Below, in pieces: positions 36,227-48,900 of a stretch of DNA of 64,000 bases (position 1 is its first letter; each line of letters begins with the position of its first letter). The DNA lies in assembly GCA_011009095.1 (NCBI GenBank), contig VTPC01091272.1, forward strand, positions 244,732 through 308,731, in the 5' to 3' direction. The notes beneath the pieces are model-generated. The model was not told the origin of the DNA, made no database searches, and worked only from the letters and a program-made list of their open reading frames with translations. This DNA comes from Ignelater luminosus (taxonomy: Eukaryota; Arthropoda; Insecta; Coleoptera; Elateridae). The position numbers and the translations under genes were made by a program.

Positions 36227-37080
36227 GTAGTGAAATGGAAGAAAAACGTTATCCAAGGTCCCTTTAGATGATTTTCTCAAAAGATTTACCGAAGAATGTT
36301 GTTGAAGTTATGTATTCCAACCGTATTTCTTGCCAGCAGCGAACAGCGTATGGATCGCATTTTCTAAAGGTTTGGAAATGTTTATTGTTTATGTGTCAAA
36401 TACTTTTTTTTATTGAACACCCAATGATGCGTCACATAATTTGCAAAACATTACTAAATAAACATACATGTAGAGTGTTTTATAAATAAAAGTCTCATAT
36501 TAAGTAAGTGAAGCTAATAAAATGCAAATAATCTCATGAAAAGTATTGCAAGACTTCATCCAACCTGCAATCACATAGAATAACTGTTGTCTATGGATGT
36601 GCTTTTGTGAACTGTGTCTATGATTGTTTTTATTTTGATTTCTATTTATTTTGGCTATTTTCCTTTGCACTTCAGTCTGTAATAAACGAGAAAGAATCTA
36701 AATGTGTTCTTTTTAATCAGAAAACGCAATTAAAAAGAATTATTATTTTTCTAATCGAAATTATTTCATTCTAATTTTCTAATCGATTTATTATGGTTAT
36801 TAAATTATTTTTCGTGGATTATTTCACGGGAAAGCTTATTGAACTGCAAAAATAATATTTTCTTTCGATTAACTTCTTCATTGGAGTCCGATATAAAAAG
36901 ATGTTCTCGTTTAATTTAATTTTTCAGATTTCTTTATTACTATATTCCCGTTGCAAATTATATTAAGAATTTTTTTGAACAAAAAAAACCTTTCTTCTTT
37001 TCTGATTCTATTTTATTTCTTTTTTAAATTTTTTCTAATAATATAATTACTGTAACAATAAAAAAATGTAATAAAAATGC
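36227..37080. other. AT-rich end of the eag intron
   Basis: Strongly AT-rich with poly-T and poly-A tracts, no coding signal. Confidence 0.5.
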
Positions 37081-37081
37081 A

Positions 37082-37116
37082 CTGACACAATTCTGTTTTA
37101 TTTGTTTTGTTTCCAG
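37082..37116 (+). promoter_or_regulatory. eag: Branch point, polypyrimidine tract and acceptor of the eag microexon
   Basis: CTGAC at 37082-37086 fits the branch-point consensus. It is followed by the T-rich TTTTATTTGTTTTGTTTCCAG, whose AG ends at 37116. Spacing from branch A to AG is 31 bases, well suited to a very short exon that depends on strong flanking signals. Confidence 0.7.
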
Positions 37117-37128
37117 GCACTCCCCAAG
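37117..37128 (+). CDS. eag: Candidate 12-bp eag microexon
   Basis: GCACTCCCCAAG sits between a strong acceptor and the donor GTACGTAG. Entering in phase 1 after the PAS exon's final A, it reads A|GC ACT CCC CAA G|, that is Ser-Thr-Pro-Gln plus the first base of the next codon. As the length is divisible by three, both forms stay in frame. If the next exon begins AA ACN CCN (expected ETPLW or KTPLW in insects), inclusion gives KKN-STPQ-ETPLW and skipping gives KKN-KTPLW. Drosophila Eag, from memory, has at exactly this junction an insert ending AQTQE before TPLW. The insert lies in the PAS domain, after the KKN strand. The downstream exon is not in view, so usage is inferred. Confidence 0.7.
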
Positions 37129-38574
37129 GTACGTAGTTGATTTTCACTGTTTGCTCTTCTACTTAACTTTTTTAATCCTGATTAACTATAGTAGTAAAAT
37201 TTCCAATTCTATATAACCTGTCTATGAGTAATTTCTTTGTAGTACTTTAGTATTATTTTCCCTGTACTATTGATTTTAATTTAACAATTTTCCTACTATA
37301 ATATATTTATAACAGCTTTTCTACAATTGTGAAACTCACAACACAAAAATCACAGTCGCATATAACCCAGCTAGCACGTAGACATTAAAACTAGCAATAC
37401 AACAACACAAAATAATATAATTTGCAATAAAAAAGCAATAAAATAATGCAATTGCGGTTTTCATAACTTGTAAATACGACCCGTTCGTTTACCGAGGGAA
37501 AAAATTAGATTTTGCTAGAGCTAGCGTATGTATGCTATTCTACAATCCCTCGGGATGCATACAAAATGTGTATGTGTTCGTCAAAACAGCCTTTCGTATT
37601 ATAAATGTGTGTACCTACTCCACAAGGTGTGTACACCAATGTAAGCAATAATCGTTAGCAAAATTTTTAAATGAATTTTTTTATTTTAAACTTTTGGTTT
37701 TACTGAATTCAAGATAAAAGTTTGGGGTATCATTATTTTGAGCAATAAAATAATTTTTTAATTTTAAGGGTACATGGGGAAATATAGGTAGTAAAAATTT
37801 ATTGTTTCCGTTATTAGAAAAATGTTAACTTTTATGCTTTCGCCCAAACACGACTTCAAAACTAAAGCTGTTAATTTTTATTGATTAGAATATTGTTAAT
37901 TACAGAGATGCAATTTTAATCTTGACTAAGTAATTCCCTTGTAAAAATGGCAACTATGCAGACAAAATATTTTTAGTGATTTTACTGTTAAAATCTTTAC
38001 TTGTAATTTACTCTTTCCTCATAATAATCATAAACGGAAATTTCAAAGGACTTTTATACTAAAAGTTTCAAACAATTAGTTATTAACGTCAGTAACTTCA
38101 ACAACAATTATTCTGGATAATTATTATTATAATTAATGAAAATGAATCTTGAAATTAAATTTAACAATAACAAAACTTTAATTACGTTTTACGTTATTGA
38201 CAAATTTTTCATCTCTCTAATAGTGGTGCTAATATTACAAAGTTTGTAAGAGGGAAAATACTAACAGTTATTTATTTTGTTATTTAAGATAAGTTTATGT
38301 AAAAATAGAGGTGTCAAAGTAGAACCATGCATATACCATAGCGTATTTTCACCACGATCATTTAGATATAGAGATATCCTAATTTTAAAGCTAAATATAC
38401 GAGTCGCATATCCCTTCGTAATTGAAGAAAAGCTTTTGGGTTTTGGTCATTTTGCTCTAAACTTTCTTATTTTGACCAATTTTGGGCCACTCGTTCTCCG
38501 TTTCTATTTGGACTCCTGCGCTAATCTGTCTTCTGCTTTGGAATTGCATAACAGAAAATAAAGAAGGCCGAAAA
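37129..38574 (+). other. eag: Start of the next eag intron
   Basis: Begins with the donor GTACGTAG. No coding exon was recognised from here to the end of the window, so this intron is probably longer than 26.8 kb. A frame at 38277-38561 has no motif. Confidence 0.5.
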
Positions 38575-39020
38575 TTAAGAATCTAAATCTAACTTAATAT
38601 TGATAAAATTCGACCCCAAATCATTTAGAACAGTTGCATTCCAACGTAACACATTTATGTCATTTGTCCTACCAACTTTTGAAACATCGACAGAAGTCCT
38701 TTTCTTTAAGTCTCTTAGTACATCAGTAGCAACTTCTTTAGGGTTTTTTATCGACACTTTCAATGATTCCTTTATTTAACAAATTAGAAAAAGTCGCCAT
38801 CTCGACATTCGAGTCTTCATTGTTTGTTTTCCCTACTTCCACCTCGTCTGTGTTTCAGAATTGTATTGATGAATCTCCGTCTTGTTTCCACTAATTATCC
38901 AAGATAGCCATTCTATCTCTATACTTGGAAATAGTGCCTAAAAATTCTTTTACATCGATAAAGTATTCCGTTTCGTGTACACCAGCAATCTTGGACGAAT
39001 TTAAGCTGGTTGCTTTTTAG
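38575..39020 (-). pseudogene. Unidentified broken coding fossil
   Basis: On the minus strand about 150 codons read like a real protein across a few breaks. Recognisable stretches are SLNSSKIAGVHETEYFIDVK, EFLGTISKYRDRMAILDN, NVEMATFSNLLNKGIIESVD, KEVATDVLRDLKKRTSVDVS and DLGSNFINIKLDLDS. The composition is far less AT-driven than chance frames nearby. The charged helix with a YRDRMAILDN-type segment recalls the start of gag in Pao/BEL or other LTR elements, but this is a weak resemblance. A retrocopied host gene is possible as well. No ends or long terminal repeats were found. Confidence 0.45.
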
Positions 39021-42000
39021 ATTTAATAAAAAACTAATCACAATTATTTGCTTAAGAGTGTGAAACCATACAAAACTTACTAATTGATTCCAAGAAAAAG
39101 TTAGCGTTAAGCTTGCACCCCTCTAGTGCTTCCTTTTACACAGCAGAACCTACATTTGCACTGACTTACTGACAAATTTAATATAAGTGAATCCAAGATG
39201 GCGATGGTGTGTCTAATTAAGTTATTATCATATAAAACTTTCGTAAATCAGTACTGACTTAAAGTCAATAAAGAAAAAAGAATATGAGAAAAGACAATTA
39301 AATGGGAAGAGAATAACAGAAAAGAAACGAAGAGAAGAAGGTTGATGTAAGAAAAGGCAAGACAGTGAGAGTGCAAGATACAACAAAAAGCTAAAAAAGA
39401 GCCAAGAGACTTAAATGCGCAAAAAAAGCTAAAACTGATACCTTCATCAGGCTTTTGACTGTTTCTGTTGACTCATCATGGGACTTACTTATTGGGAAGA
39501 CACATCTCTAGAGCATGATAACTATTTCATATAAATTAGGTTCAAATTAAAACCACCTATTAGTTATTAGTTAACACCGGCGACCCCCAATAGTGACTAC
39601 CATAAGACTGGATTCACCCCGAATTCGACCTCTAGAGCTCAAATCGGAAATGTCTTCCAAGTTCTAGTAATTTATAAGTTGCCTTACTTAATTTAATTAT
39701 CGATTTTAGTAATTTGATTTTTATAATGTGTTTTGCACAATGGATGTTTGCTATATTTGATTCATCTCCGAGTTCCAATACCATCCCAAGAGACAAAAAT
39801 TTCGCAGGGTAGATCGATTATTTTTGATAAGTGCACGGAGTTAACGTATAATGGACCTGCCAGTTCAAACTTTAATTTAATTTCAATTTCAGGCTATTTT
39901 TATCGAAACCCTTTTCGCTGACAGGTTTCAAAATCCTTTATTGCACAAAACAAATTTTCTAATTATTTCAAGTTTTTCTGGTTTTCCATAGATCCACATA
40001 GATTGTTTACTCCAATAGTACTTTGCAAGGCAATTTTTGTATATTTATTACTATCTTGGCATGAAACATTTCGGGCTGGTTTTATTTCTTTCATGGTTCC
40101 ATTCTGACATGGCACCATTATGATATGTCATTTTGTTAGACGATGATAATTTAAATAAGAATCTTAAAACCTGCAAATTTCTATCATCATTTTAAAGTCA
40201 CACTTTAGCCATTTGTTAGCCGATTTTCAAAATCTACTCAAACACTGAATTCATTATAATCACAATATCAGAATATTTCAGATGTCTTGGTTGTCATTCT
40301 GATTAGCTTGTTCGTTTTTTAAAATTTTTACATCGTACTGATTTCAGTCTAGAAATAAAATTTCTTTAAATCATTTTGGTGATTGAAACAACTTTTCGAG
40401 AATCAGCAATTTGAACACAAATCATCATCATCATCATCAAGATTTCCTATTTCTGGTTTAATCTTCAAAGAGGAATTTATGATGCATTACAATTTAAAAT
40501 TATTGCAATAGTAATTACTTAGTGGAACAAAATGTGTAAAAGGTATTCTATGCCTACAACCTCCAAAACGCAATAACAATGGAAATATTAAAATAGTTTG
40601 TTCTAAGCATGTCTTTTATGATATTTTATAGTAATTTGATCGTAAAAAGGTGACTTCACAGAAAGGGAAGCAGCGCTTGATTGATCAATAAACATCTGTT
40701 AACTTAGGTATACATAAATGAGCCTAAGGTATAACAACGGTTTTCTGTCAAAGACTAGCATTTCGATTTTACAATAGAGTCTTTCTGAACATCCATGCAT
40801 TTCTTACATCTAAGAAAATATTTAAAAGTCTTGCCTCTCAAAGGGTCGTTTCTGCAAATTTCATCTTCTTTACAGACGCAAATCTCTTTCTGCAAACATC
40901 TTTTTTAAATTTTAAAACAGAACAAGAACAAGACTTTTTGACTAATCTTGTCTGTTCGATTTTCTCTTTCTGTACTTCCCTAAACTGCATGATTTTTCTT
41001 TGACGTGCATTTCCAAAACTGTAAGTATGAATTTTATTTTTTTTTAGTTTTCTTTTGTCATTGAGGTTTAAGGTCTTCTAGTATGTTCATTTATAGACTG
41101 TCGTTTTCAGTAAATCCTTGTAAATTTCTTTGGCTTTCTCTTTTTTGTTTCACAAAGAGTGTTATCACTGCATGGTATTCAAGTTTTGGAATTGCTCAAC
41201 ATTGTCTTATTCATTTATAAATATTTACATGGCATGTTAAGACATGTATGCTTGTGTCGCAGTAAAATGAGTTTTAAAAAAATTTCTTCCTTCTATGCAA
41301 GGCGGCTCACGTATTGATTGTTCTATCTATAAGATAAACAAGCAGCAAGTGATTATTCTTAAGTTGGTATTACATTATCATGAAAACCTCTTGTTTTCTC
41401 CACTCGGCATCTTTTGATATTTAGCACCACGGTCTAATTTGTAAATAAAAAGTGGTATTTCGAGAATAAACACAAAAAATGAGTACATGAGTTCAACGTT
41501 CAAACCTCCTTAAGATGAGCTATGGTCAAGGTAAAATGCGCGCTTTGTGAATTGACCCAAACAAGGAATGCAATAATATTTTGGTCAAACTAGAAAGCTT
41601 TTGCTAAAATGTCTGATGATCCTAAAAGCTAATATGTCATACCTACCCAATTGCTGCTGATTGATAATTGTTATACTTTAAACAAAAACCCAATGAAAAT
41701 TACGTATTACTAAACACGTCCAATATTGATCCCGAAAAAGTACTTAATGAATAGTCGTGGAAAAAAGCTTCCCCTTCTGATACTTGGCGATGCCATGGCA
41801 GAAGGATACTTTTCAACACTCTAGAAAAATCAGGAAAGGCCAAGAGCATTTTAAAAGTAGAGTTCAGCTCGGGCAGACCTTTAGGTCTGATGTTTAACGG
41901 TTGTTGCTATGGATGGCGCAGCAAGATTTATCAGTAGTGATCAGTGTCAAATGCCTCAATGGAACTTACAAGACTGAAGAATAAAGTCCTTCTATCAGCC

Positions 42001-45000
42001 ACCAATTATAAAAACTACTTCCAGTTGCAGAATGAATGCAAGATTCTATTGGAGCAGAATTGTAACTTGAAAAGAATACTGAATTAGGACGTATTATGTC
42101 ACAGATCTGTTATTAGTGAAGAGGTTTAATCGTTTGCTAACGAACAGGTTGAGGAAAATCCAGAAGACTTATCGAAGCATGCATGCAACTTACACACAGT
42201 CGTTGAGATTTATTGGGATGTAATATGTATCTCACATTAGACAAATTGTAGAATTAGATTACCATGAAAATGAAAATACAAATTGAATAAAAACCATAGA
42301 TCTGCTCACTGTAGCTAGAGAGATCATCAAGACTTTCTATTTTCTGATACAACCCCTTAAGTCTCTAAACAAAGACAATTTAATATATTATGTAATTAAC
42401 ATTATTTTGCTTGTATCAATGAGATGGAATGCAAGCCAACAAATATTATTTATTTTACTTTTTGGAGGTTTAAAGAAAAATAAGTGATTGATAGCTTACA
42501 AATACTGTTGTTTAGAGACAAATAAAATTAGAATCAATTTAAAGCCTTCTTTTGATTAAATCGTAAAAATATAAATGTGGATTCATGGATGTTATATTTA
42601 GAATTTAATACAAACTCTAAATATGCAAGAATTTACAGGTTATCCCTTGCGAAATTAAAAATTTGGTATCACTTTCGGTGAAAGCGGAAGTGCTCATAAC
42701 TTCATGTTACACATAAAAAATTTTATTTCATGTTGCTTCATAAATAACGCAAAGAAGGACGAATCTGTTTTTACATTCACCCAGTACACCTCTAAAGGAA
42801 AAAAATAAAAAAACCAAACAATTTAGAAAACTTCTCATTTAGAAGAGCAAAGTTAATTAATCAGAGAAAACCTAGTTATCATAAAAAGGTCAACAGAAAA
42901 CAGAACTTCAACATTAAACAAGAAATACTCATTAGGCTTTATTAGAAGTAAAATAATAAATAAAACGAGAATTGTGGGAGTTAGGAAAATATCGTAGGCA
43001 GATCATTATTGGTTTTTTTCCAACAAAGAAATTGACACGATTGCTAGACTATTAATTATTCAAAATGGATTGCACGTACTTTTTCGATTAGCATTTATTA
43101 CAATTAAGAGAGATCCATATTCGAAATTAAGCAATTAGACAGAGATTTGCAATGCAAATGCTCACAACTATACGTGGAATAACGTTAGTCGATTTTCCTG
43201 AATTCTTTTTATCTATCAGAGAAAAAGAGAAGGATTTATCTAAAATTTCTCTGGCTGTACATACATGATGTCTCTATTGTATAAAGGCAAATATTACAGA
43301 TGCCTTTTTATTTTTTGTTATTAAAATATTCTTTTTATTTTTCCATTTCCAAGTGACCTTTATATTGATCACTTTATCACTAGGGAGTTCCGACTTTACG
43401 TTTTCTGCATCTGCAAAAGATTTATGTAGTTATACTCAGATTTTTTGCGCGTTCTTGGAAATAATTTGTCAAAGTTCTAAATCCAATAAGAAACGGATTA
43501 TTTTTTTACATTATTCAAATCATAACTCGCTTTTAAAGTACGAACTCAATCTGATAATCGCATTATATAACTTTCAACTTTTAATTTTTATTGGGATCTT
43601 ATGAAAATTAAATGCGAAATAATATTTCAAGCATATCTTAAAAAATTGGAAAATTCAAAGTTATTTTTACTAAAGTAAACTGTAGATCGATATAATTCTT
43701 GTGTTTTTGTGCTCAAGCAAAAAATGAGACAGACAAAATTTTAGAAATGAATATGCCTTGATTATTGCTCTATAATGACGAAGGGAAATAATGACTTGTG
43801 ATAAACAACTATAAGGATGTTCATCATGCTTTTAATCTAATAACAATCAGCATAACAAGCTAGAAAATAACGTCACAGTGCACTTCCAAATTTATATGTA
43901 GCACAATTCTTATGTAATCATTAATTTGGAGATTGATTGATGATCCAATTCCAAAAAAATGGTTAAAATACTTTCTAAGATATTTTCCAAAATTTGTTTA
44001 AAATTGTATATTGCAATTCCTTGGAAAGAGTCCTAAATCAGATATGAAAAAGAATTTGTCATTTCTTAAATCAAAGAATTCAAAACAGTGATACCAAAAT
44101 AAACCGTCATATAGGATCTTATTTAAAACTTGATAACTCAACACTTATTTCTGCTACTTCAATACTATATGGACACTCCACTAGACACCAGGAATGAGCA
44201 AACTTGCAATCGCGAGGCCAGTTTTGTTCCTTCAACGACAAAACATGTTCGCATATTATCTTCAAAACTAAATTTCTTTCAACCCCGAAGGGTAAGTTTG
44301 TCCACTTCTGCTATAGGCCATAAATAGAAAAAGTCCAACAGCAAAACTTTGCGTTCTGGGTAAAGGACCAAATTCTTTTTTTTTTTTAATTTTAAAGTAG
44401 TGAAAGAGGAGGGGAAACAAATATAAATCTGATGAAACTCGGCTCAAGTCTATAAATACATAGGCTTTCTAGTCGTTTTCAAAATTTATACCTATTTCTC
44501 AATGTGGCTTAATCTTCTATTTTTCAAGAAGATTTTTTTACATTAAGGCCTCTTAAATACACAACCAAAGTTGTATCTTTCTACCTCGTTTTGTTTAGAC
44601 TCCGATAAAACTGCAAATGAAATTTTTTGATCCTTTAAAAAAAATGGTTGGAAAAGACCTTATCTACGAACTTTGATTCTAGGCACTAAGGTCCAAACAT
44701 TTGTTTCGGTTCTAAATTCTTCCTCTTTTTATTCCGGAAGGCGGTGACCTTGGGTATAATAGATGCAAGAGTCCAAAAAATTGATTTAATGAATTTGGCC
44801 AAAACAGATCATTTTTCCCACTTTGTCACGGTTATTTTCCGAACCTATAGTGACAAGTAATCAAGCAACTGTAGTTGCTCATTTTTGGAGGAAGCAACAT
44901 AGTCTTGAAGAAATCGAAACTTAAGCACCGTCTTGTATAAGTTGCAGTTTTATCTATCAAGGTCAACAGTAGTGATACAGCAGCACCTCCTATTGTAAGG

Positions 45001-45270
45001 CAAACTGGCAACTTTTCAAGAAAGAACTAATATTAGTATTGAAATTAACTTTTCGTATAACATCATTATCGCAAGATAATTTTAAATTGAAACCAAACTA
45101 GTTCGTACTACATTGTGCAACTGTATTTAAATGAAAAAGGCTCTATTTAGAACCTCGAGTATATTTCTTTAGAAAGTATCAATATTAATTCAATATCTGT
45201 AGTTCAATTCAAATCCTTATTCCATATTTTACTACTCTTGTCGTTAACTGATACCTTTCATTTTAGACTA
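39021..45270. other. Intronic stretch without recognisable genes
   Basis: AT-rich. Around 41.75-42.2 kb there are degraded frames with a somewhat protein-like look (for example FSSGRPLGLMF and ENPEDLSKHACNLHTVV), too broken to assign. No complete element ends were found. Confidence 0.45.
40421..40438. repeat. (ATC)6 microsatellite
   Basis: Six uninterrupted ATC units. Confidence 0.9.
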
Positions 45271-45975
45271 AAAATTGGGCACGTTATATCTCCACAACTG
45301 CTTACTTTGACACTAGAAGACGTTTTTAAAAAATGAAACTGGAAAACTTAATAACTTGAGATTTGCAGACGATGCTGTACTAATGGCACAGAATAAAGAT
45401 GGAATGACAAAGATGGTCGAAGTCCTAGTAGGACTAGAAATATATTTTAGTAAAGCAAAGTGCATTACAAATCAAGATAATGACCTCGATTATATGAGCA
45501 TTTACACCAAAAGGATGGCGAAAGCAAACTAGAAAAAGGAAATTGATCGCAGACTACCGTTAGGCTGGGCGGCAAGTTAAAATCTGTCCTTAGCATGAAT
45601 CCTTCCCGCCAAATGAAATTCAAAATATATAATGAGTGCATTTTCCCTTTGATGACATATGGCGCCGAGACCTGGGTATGTACAAAAAGAAAGTCGATAA
45701 ATTATAAGTACACCAACGTGCAGTAAATGACATAATAGAAAGAGTAACATCTTTAAAATGGAATTAGACAGGCCATATCAGAGGAGGTCAGATACATGGA
45801 GCGGCAAAGTAACTAGATGAAAAAGAAGCGTTGGTCGTGTTCAACAAAGATGGAATGATGACTTCAAAACAAAAGAGTGTCTAGACTGGTACAATGTAGC
45901 AGAAAACCAAAAAATATGGAAAAGTAGAAGAGAGATATATCCAACAGTGGATAGAAAATGGCTGAGAAGATAAAA
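45271..45975 (+). mobile_element. RTE/BovB-like LINE tail, broken
   Basis: GHVISPQLLTLTLEDVFK at about 45277 corresponds to the QGD-x-ISPKLF block of the reverse transcriptase. After a gap and frame change, NLRFADDAVLMAQNK at about 45355 is the YADD-type catalytic box. Later scraps include MTYGAETWVC, RVQQRWNDDFKTKECLDWYN and WKSRREIYPTVDRKWLRR, resembling the C-terminus of RTE/BovB-type elements, where a WRDD(I/F) segment precedes the stop. Several frame changes and stops lie between blocks. The endonuclease and front of RT are absent, as expected for a 5'-truncated copy. The 3' end and target duplication are unclear. Confidence 0.7.
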
Positions 45976-48900
45976 AGAGAGAGGGTGGGGGGAAAGATTT
46001 CCTACGTTGCTCTCTTTATAAGCGGTATATTCAAAGTTCTCTAATGACTTTAAGCGTACAAGTGGTGGAAGGACGATCTTGTGTTTCCTATTCTTCGAAG
46101 ACTAAGGCATTTTATTTTGGGAATAATTACAACGCCACGACGTAAGCATAGTTTTCCTATAACAATCTTGCGTCTGATTTTTTCAAAGCATATTTAAAAT
46201 AATCAATGTTTAGATTATCATGCCTTATGCCTTCGTCAAATTATTATGACCTTGATTTCCCTATATAATATTATAAAGTCTATTCTGTTGATTTTATTGG
46301 GTGTTTTAGCTCTAGCAGTATTGGATTAGGTTTGCTAAGTTAGTGACTTTTAACCAATATAAGATCTCGATGATATCGGATATTTAGCGTTTTCCGTTTA
46401 AGTTTAAAAAAGATATTTTTGAATGTGTGCTAATTGCACAATGTAATAATTCAGATTCTTACCAGTTCTTACAGTCAGCTGCTATTAAGCGAAAATTCAA
46501 AACGACATTCTAAACGTCGATGTCAAACTGAGACAAAAATCAACTTCAACAATGACATCCTATTGTTAACACACTTTATTGGGTGTGAGTGAAGATTTCG
46601 GGATTTTGATAAAATTTTTCTTAGTTATTTTTACAAAAAGCATTAATACTGCGAATTAAAAGAAAAGAAGATTTAGCTGAAAATAGAAAGAAATGAAAGG
46701 ATATGTGGAAGAAGTTTCCGAAAATCTCAACTCCAATATAACTCGACACCAAAAGTTACAAGAGCTCCAGTTTAAGTAATTAAATAAGTAAGTATATTAG
46801 CTGGCCTTTTGCTAAACACAATTTATTGATAAATGATGACTTTTTCTATCGTTGGAAATAAATACTGCTTCAGCTGAGATCACGTAGTTTCAAGATCATC
46901 ACATTAAACTGCATGAAAGTCAAGGTTGTTTAAAGGTTTGGCAATTCTCAACCTTTTTAACTCTACAGTCTCCATATCTACAGTCTCCTAATTGAATACA
47001 TAACTAAAAGGGTTTTTTTATGAAGCAGTGCAAGCATGATTCAGCTAGTTGTGGCAGACTCTTCTGTTCTCCAGAGGATTTTCTTTTTCCTCACCATTTC
47101 CTCCTATCAATAAATGTCACGACTTGAAGATTAGAAACTATAGGTAGTTGGCACAAGCATAATAAGATTTAAAAGTGAATTTATCATATGGTACTCGCTA
47201 CATCTGAACTCCAAACTATAGAGAACCATACATTTTAACATTCCATACTTGCCAAGCCAAACAGATATTCCCAAAAATAAAAAACATGGAAGATTCCCTG
47301 AAAATTGTTGCACGGACTACAAGAAATTGTGTGAAAGGGGCGCTGTAAACAAATAGGCAAGTAGAAACTCTACTTTCTAGAATACGTGCTGATCATGCAT
47401 CTTTATAACTTTATCGGTTCGGGGCGGCAAATATAGTCTTGACTTGTCAAACTTATTTATACTGATTCTGATTTAAGAATATATAAAAATGTTTTCCATT
47501 TGTGATACCAATATAGCTGAGCAAATAAGTCTGTCGGAAGATGAACTAGTAATTCTTTCTTCTGACTTCGGTCGAATCTTGAGCAAGCCGCATCAAACTG
47601 ATTTCTTTCAACGATTTATGACAAGTTAATTGTAAGAAGAAACACTTAAGTGAAGCCAAAAATGCAGAATCAGATTCACAGAGATACGGAATAGGCAAGC
47701 CAAGTCAAGAGGCTTTTCGTCTTTATCCGTAGGCTGCTTTAAATATAAACGACCAAGTATACCGTAAGAAATTGAAACACTTATTAAACTCTGCGTAGAT
47801 TTAACTAAACTTGACTATTGATCAGTACTTGGATTGAATCAATAATTTGGTATGACTTGGCTCTATTAATTAGTATGTGATCTAAAACGAGTCAAAAGAA
47901 AATTATGTTTATAGCTAATATCTAATAGCTTGTAACTCAACTTATCAATAATAACGAAGCTAAAATGGTAAACTTCCACTCATAGTAAGCATCTCAATAA
48001 AACTTTTAGTCAGATACAGCATTAGTCTTTAGACAACTGCTTTATAAATAAATTCCAAGGGATGTCAAGGTTTTTTCTATTTTAATTCTGGTAGATTTTT
48101 TAGTACAAATTTTGAAATCTATCACTTTTTGATTGTTTATTGCGCAACAAATATTTTTTTCCTAAATGGAATCTTCCTCGGTTTCACTTTGTTCAAAAAC
48201 TATTGTTACTCAGAGTTGAGCATAAAATATCGTACATAAAAGTTTTCAATCTTACCATGAATTTGCTCAGCAAAAATCTACAAGTTTGAGGAAACGTTGA
48301 AAACTGTAAACATTCTCTGGGACACATATTGTTAAAACATCAAAATGTACAGTGCTCTTCATTATATTATTAGAGAACCTTGATGTGATTTGCCTTTTTA
48401 TTCTGAATCAACTTGTATGATGAAAGATACTTTTAAAGTATTCGTCATTCTAAGACACTCTGAATAATTGTTATAGAAGTAGAAAATAAGTTAGAGGTTA
48501 ACAAACCAAAATCTTGTATTGAACATTTAGTATAGACTTTAATAAATTATAAATTAGGAACGCTATTGATTCTGAATGTATCTTAGAATACAAATTTAAA
48601 TTAGATTTCAGGTAGTACATACTTCCTCAATTACAGTGTAACGAATCCTTTGAAGTTCCCGAAAATATGTTAAAAGCTCTTCAGATGAACTCATGAAAGC
48701 CTACTACAGATGCCTTTAAAATTTCTATGATCTCAAGATATTTCCCGTACTAATAATAACAATATGTATGTGTGCTCATTAATTTTTACTAGAAGAGGGT
48801 AAGTTTAAAAAGTAAAACATCAAAGGTGAATTACCTTTTTTATTTACAAACACACCCAAACTTGTAATGAAAACAAAATGCAAATTCTGTTTAAACTTCT

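Larger units (their letters stand above)
23162..37116 (+). other. eag: eag intron, 13,955 bp
   Basis: The intron begins GTGAGT and ends TTTGTTTTGTTTCCAG. A good branch-point candidate, CTGAC at 37082-37086, lies 31 bases before the terminal G. The intron holds transposon fossils and small repeats listed separately. No further eag exon was recognised. The boundaries depend on the microexon at 37117; if that is not used, the intron is longer. Confidence 0.7.

Noticed and set aside
37492-37553. 8-bp inverted repeat CCGAGGGA/TCCCTCGG as a possible precursor hairpin
   Set aside because: The stem is only 8 bp with a 46-base loop, so no stable long hairpin; likely chance.
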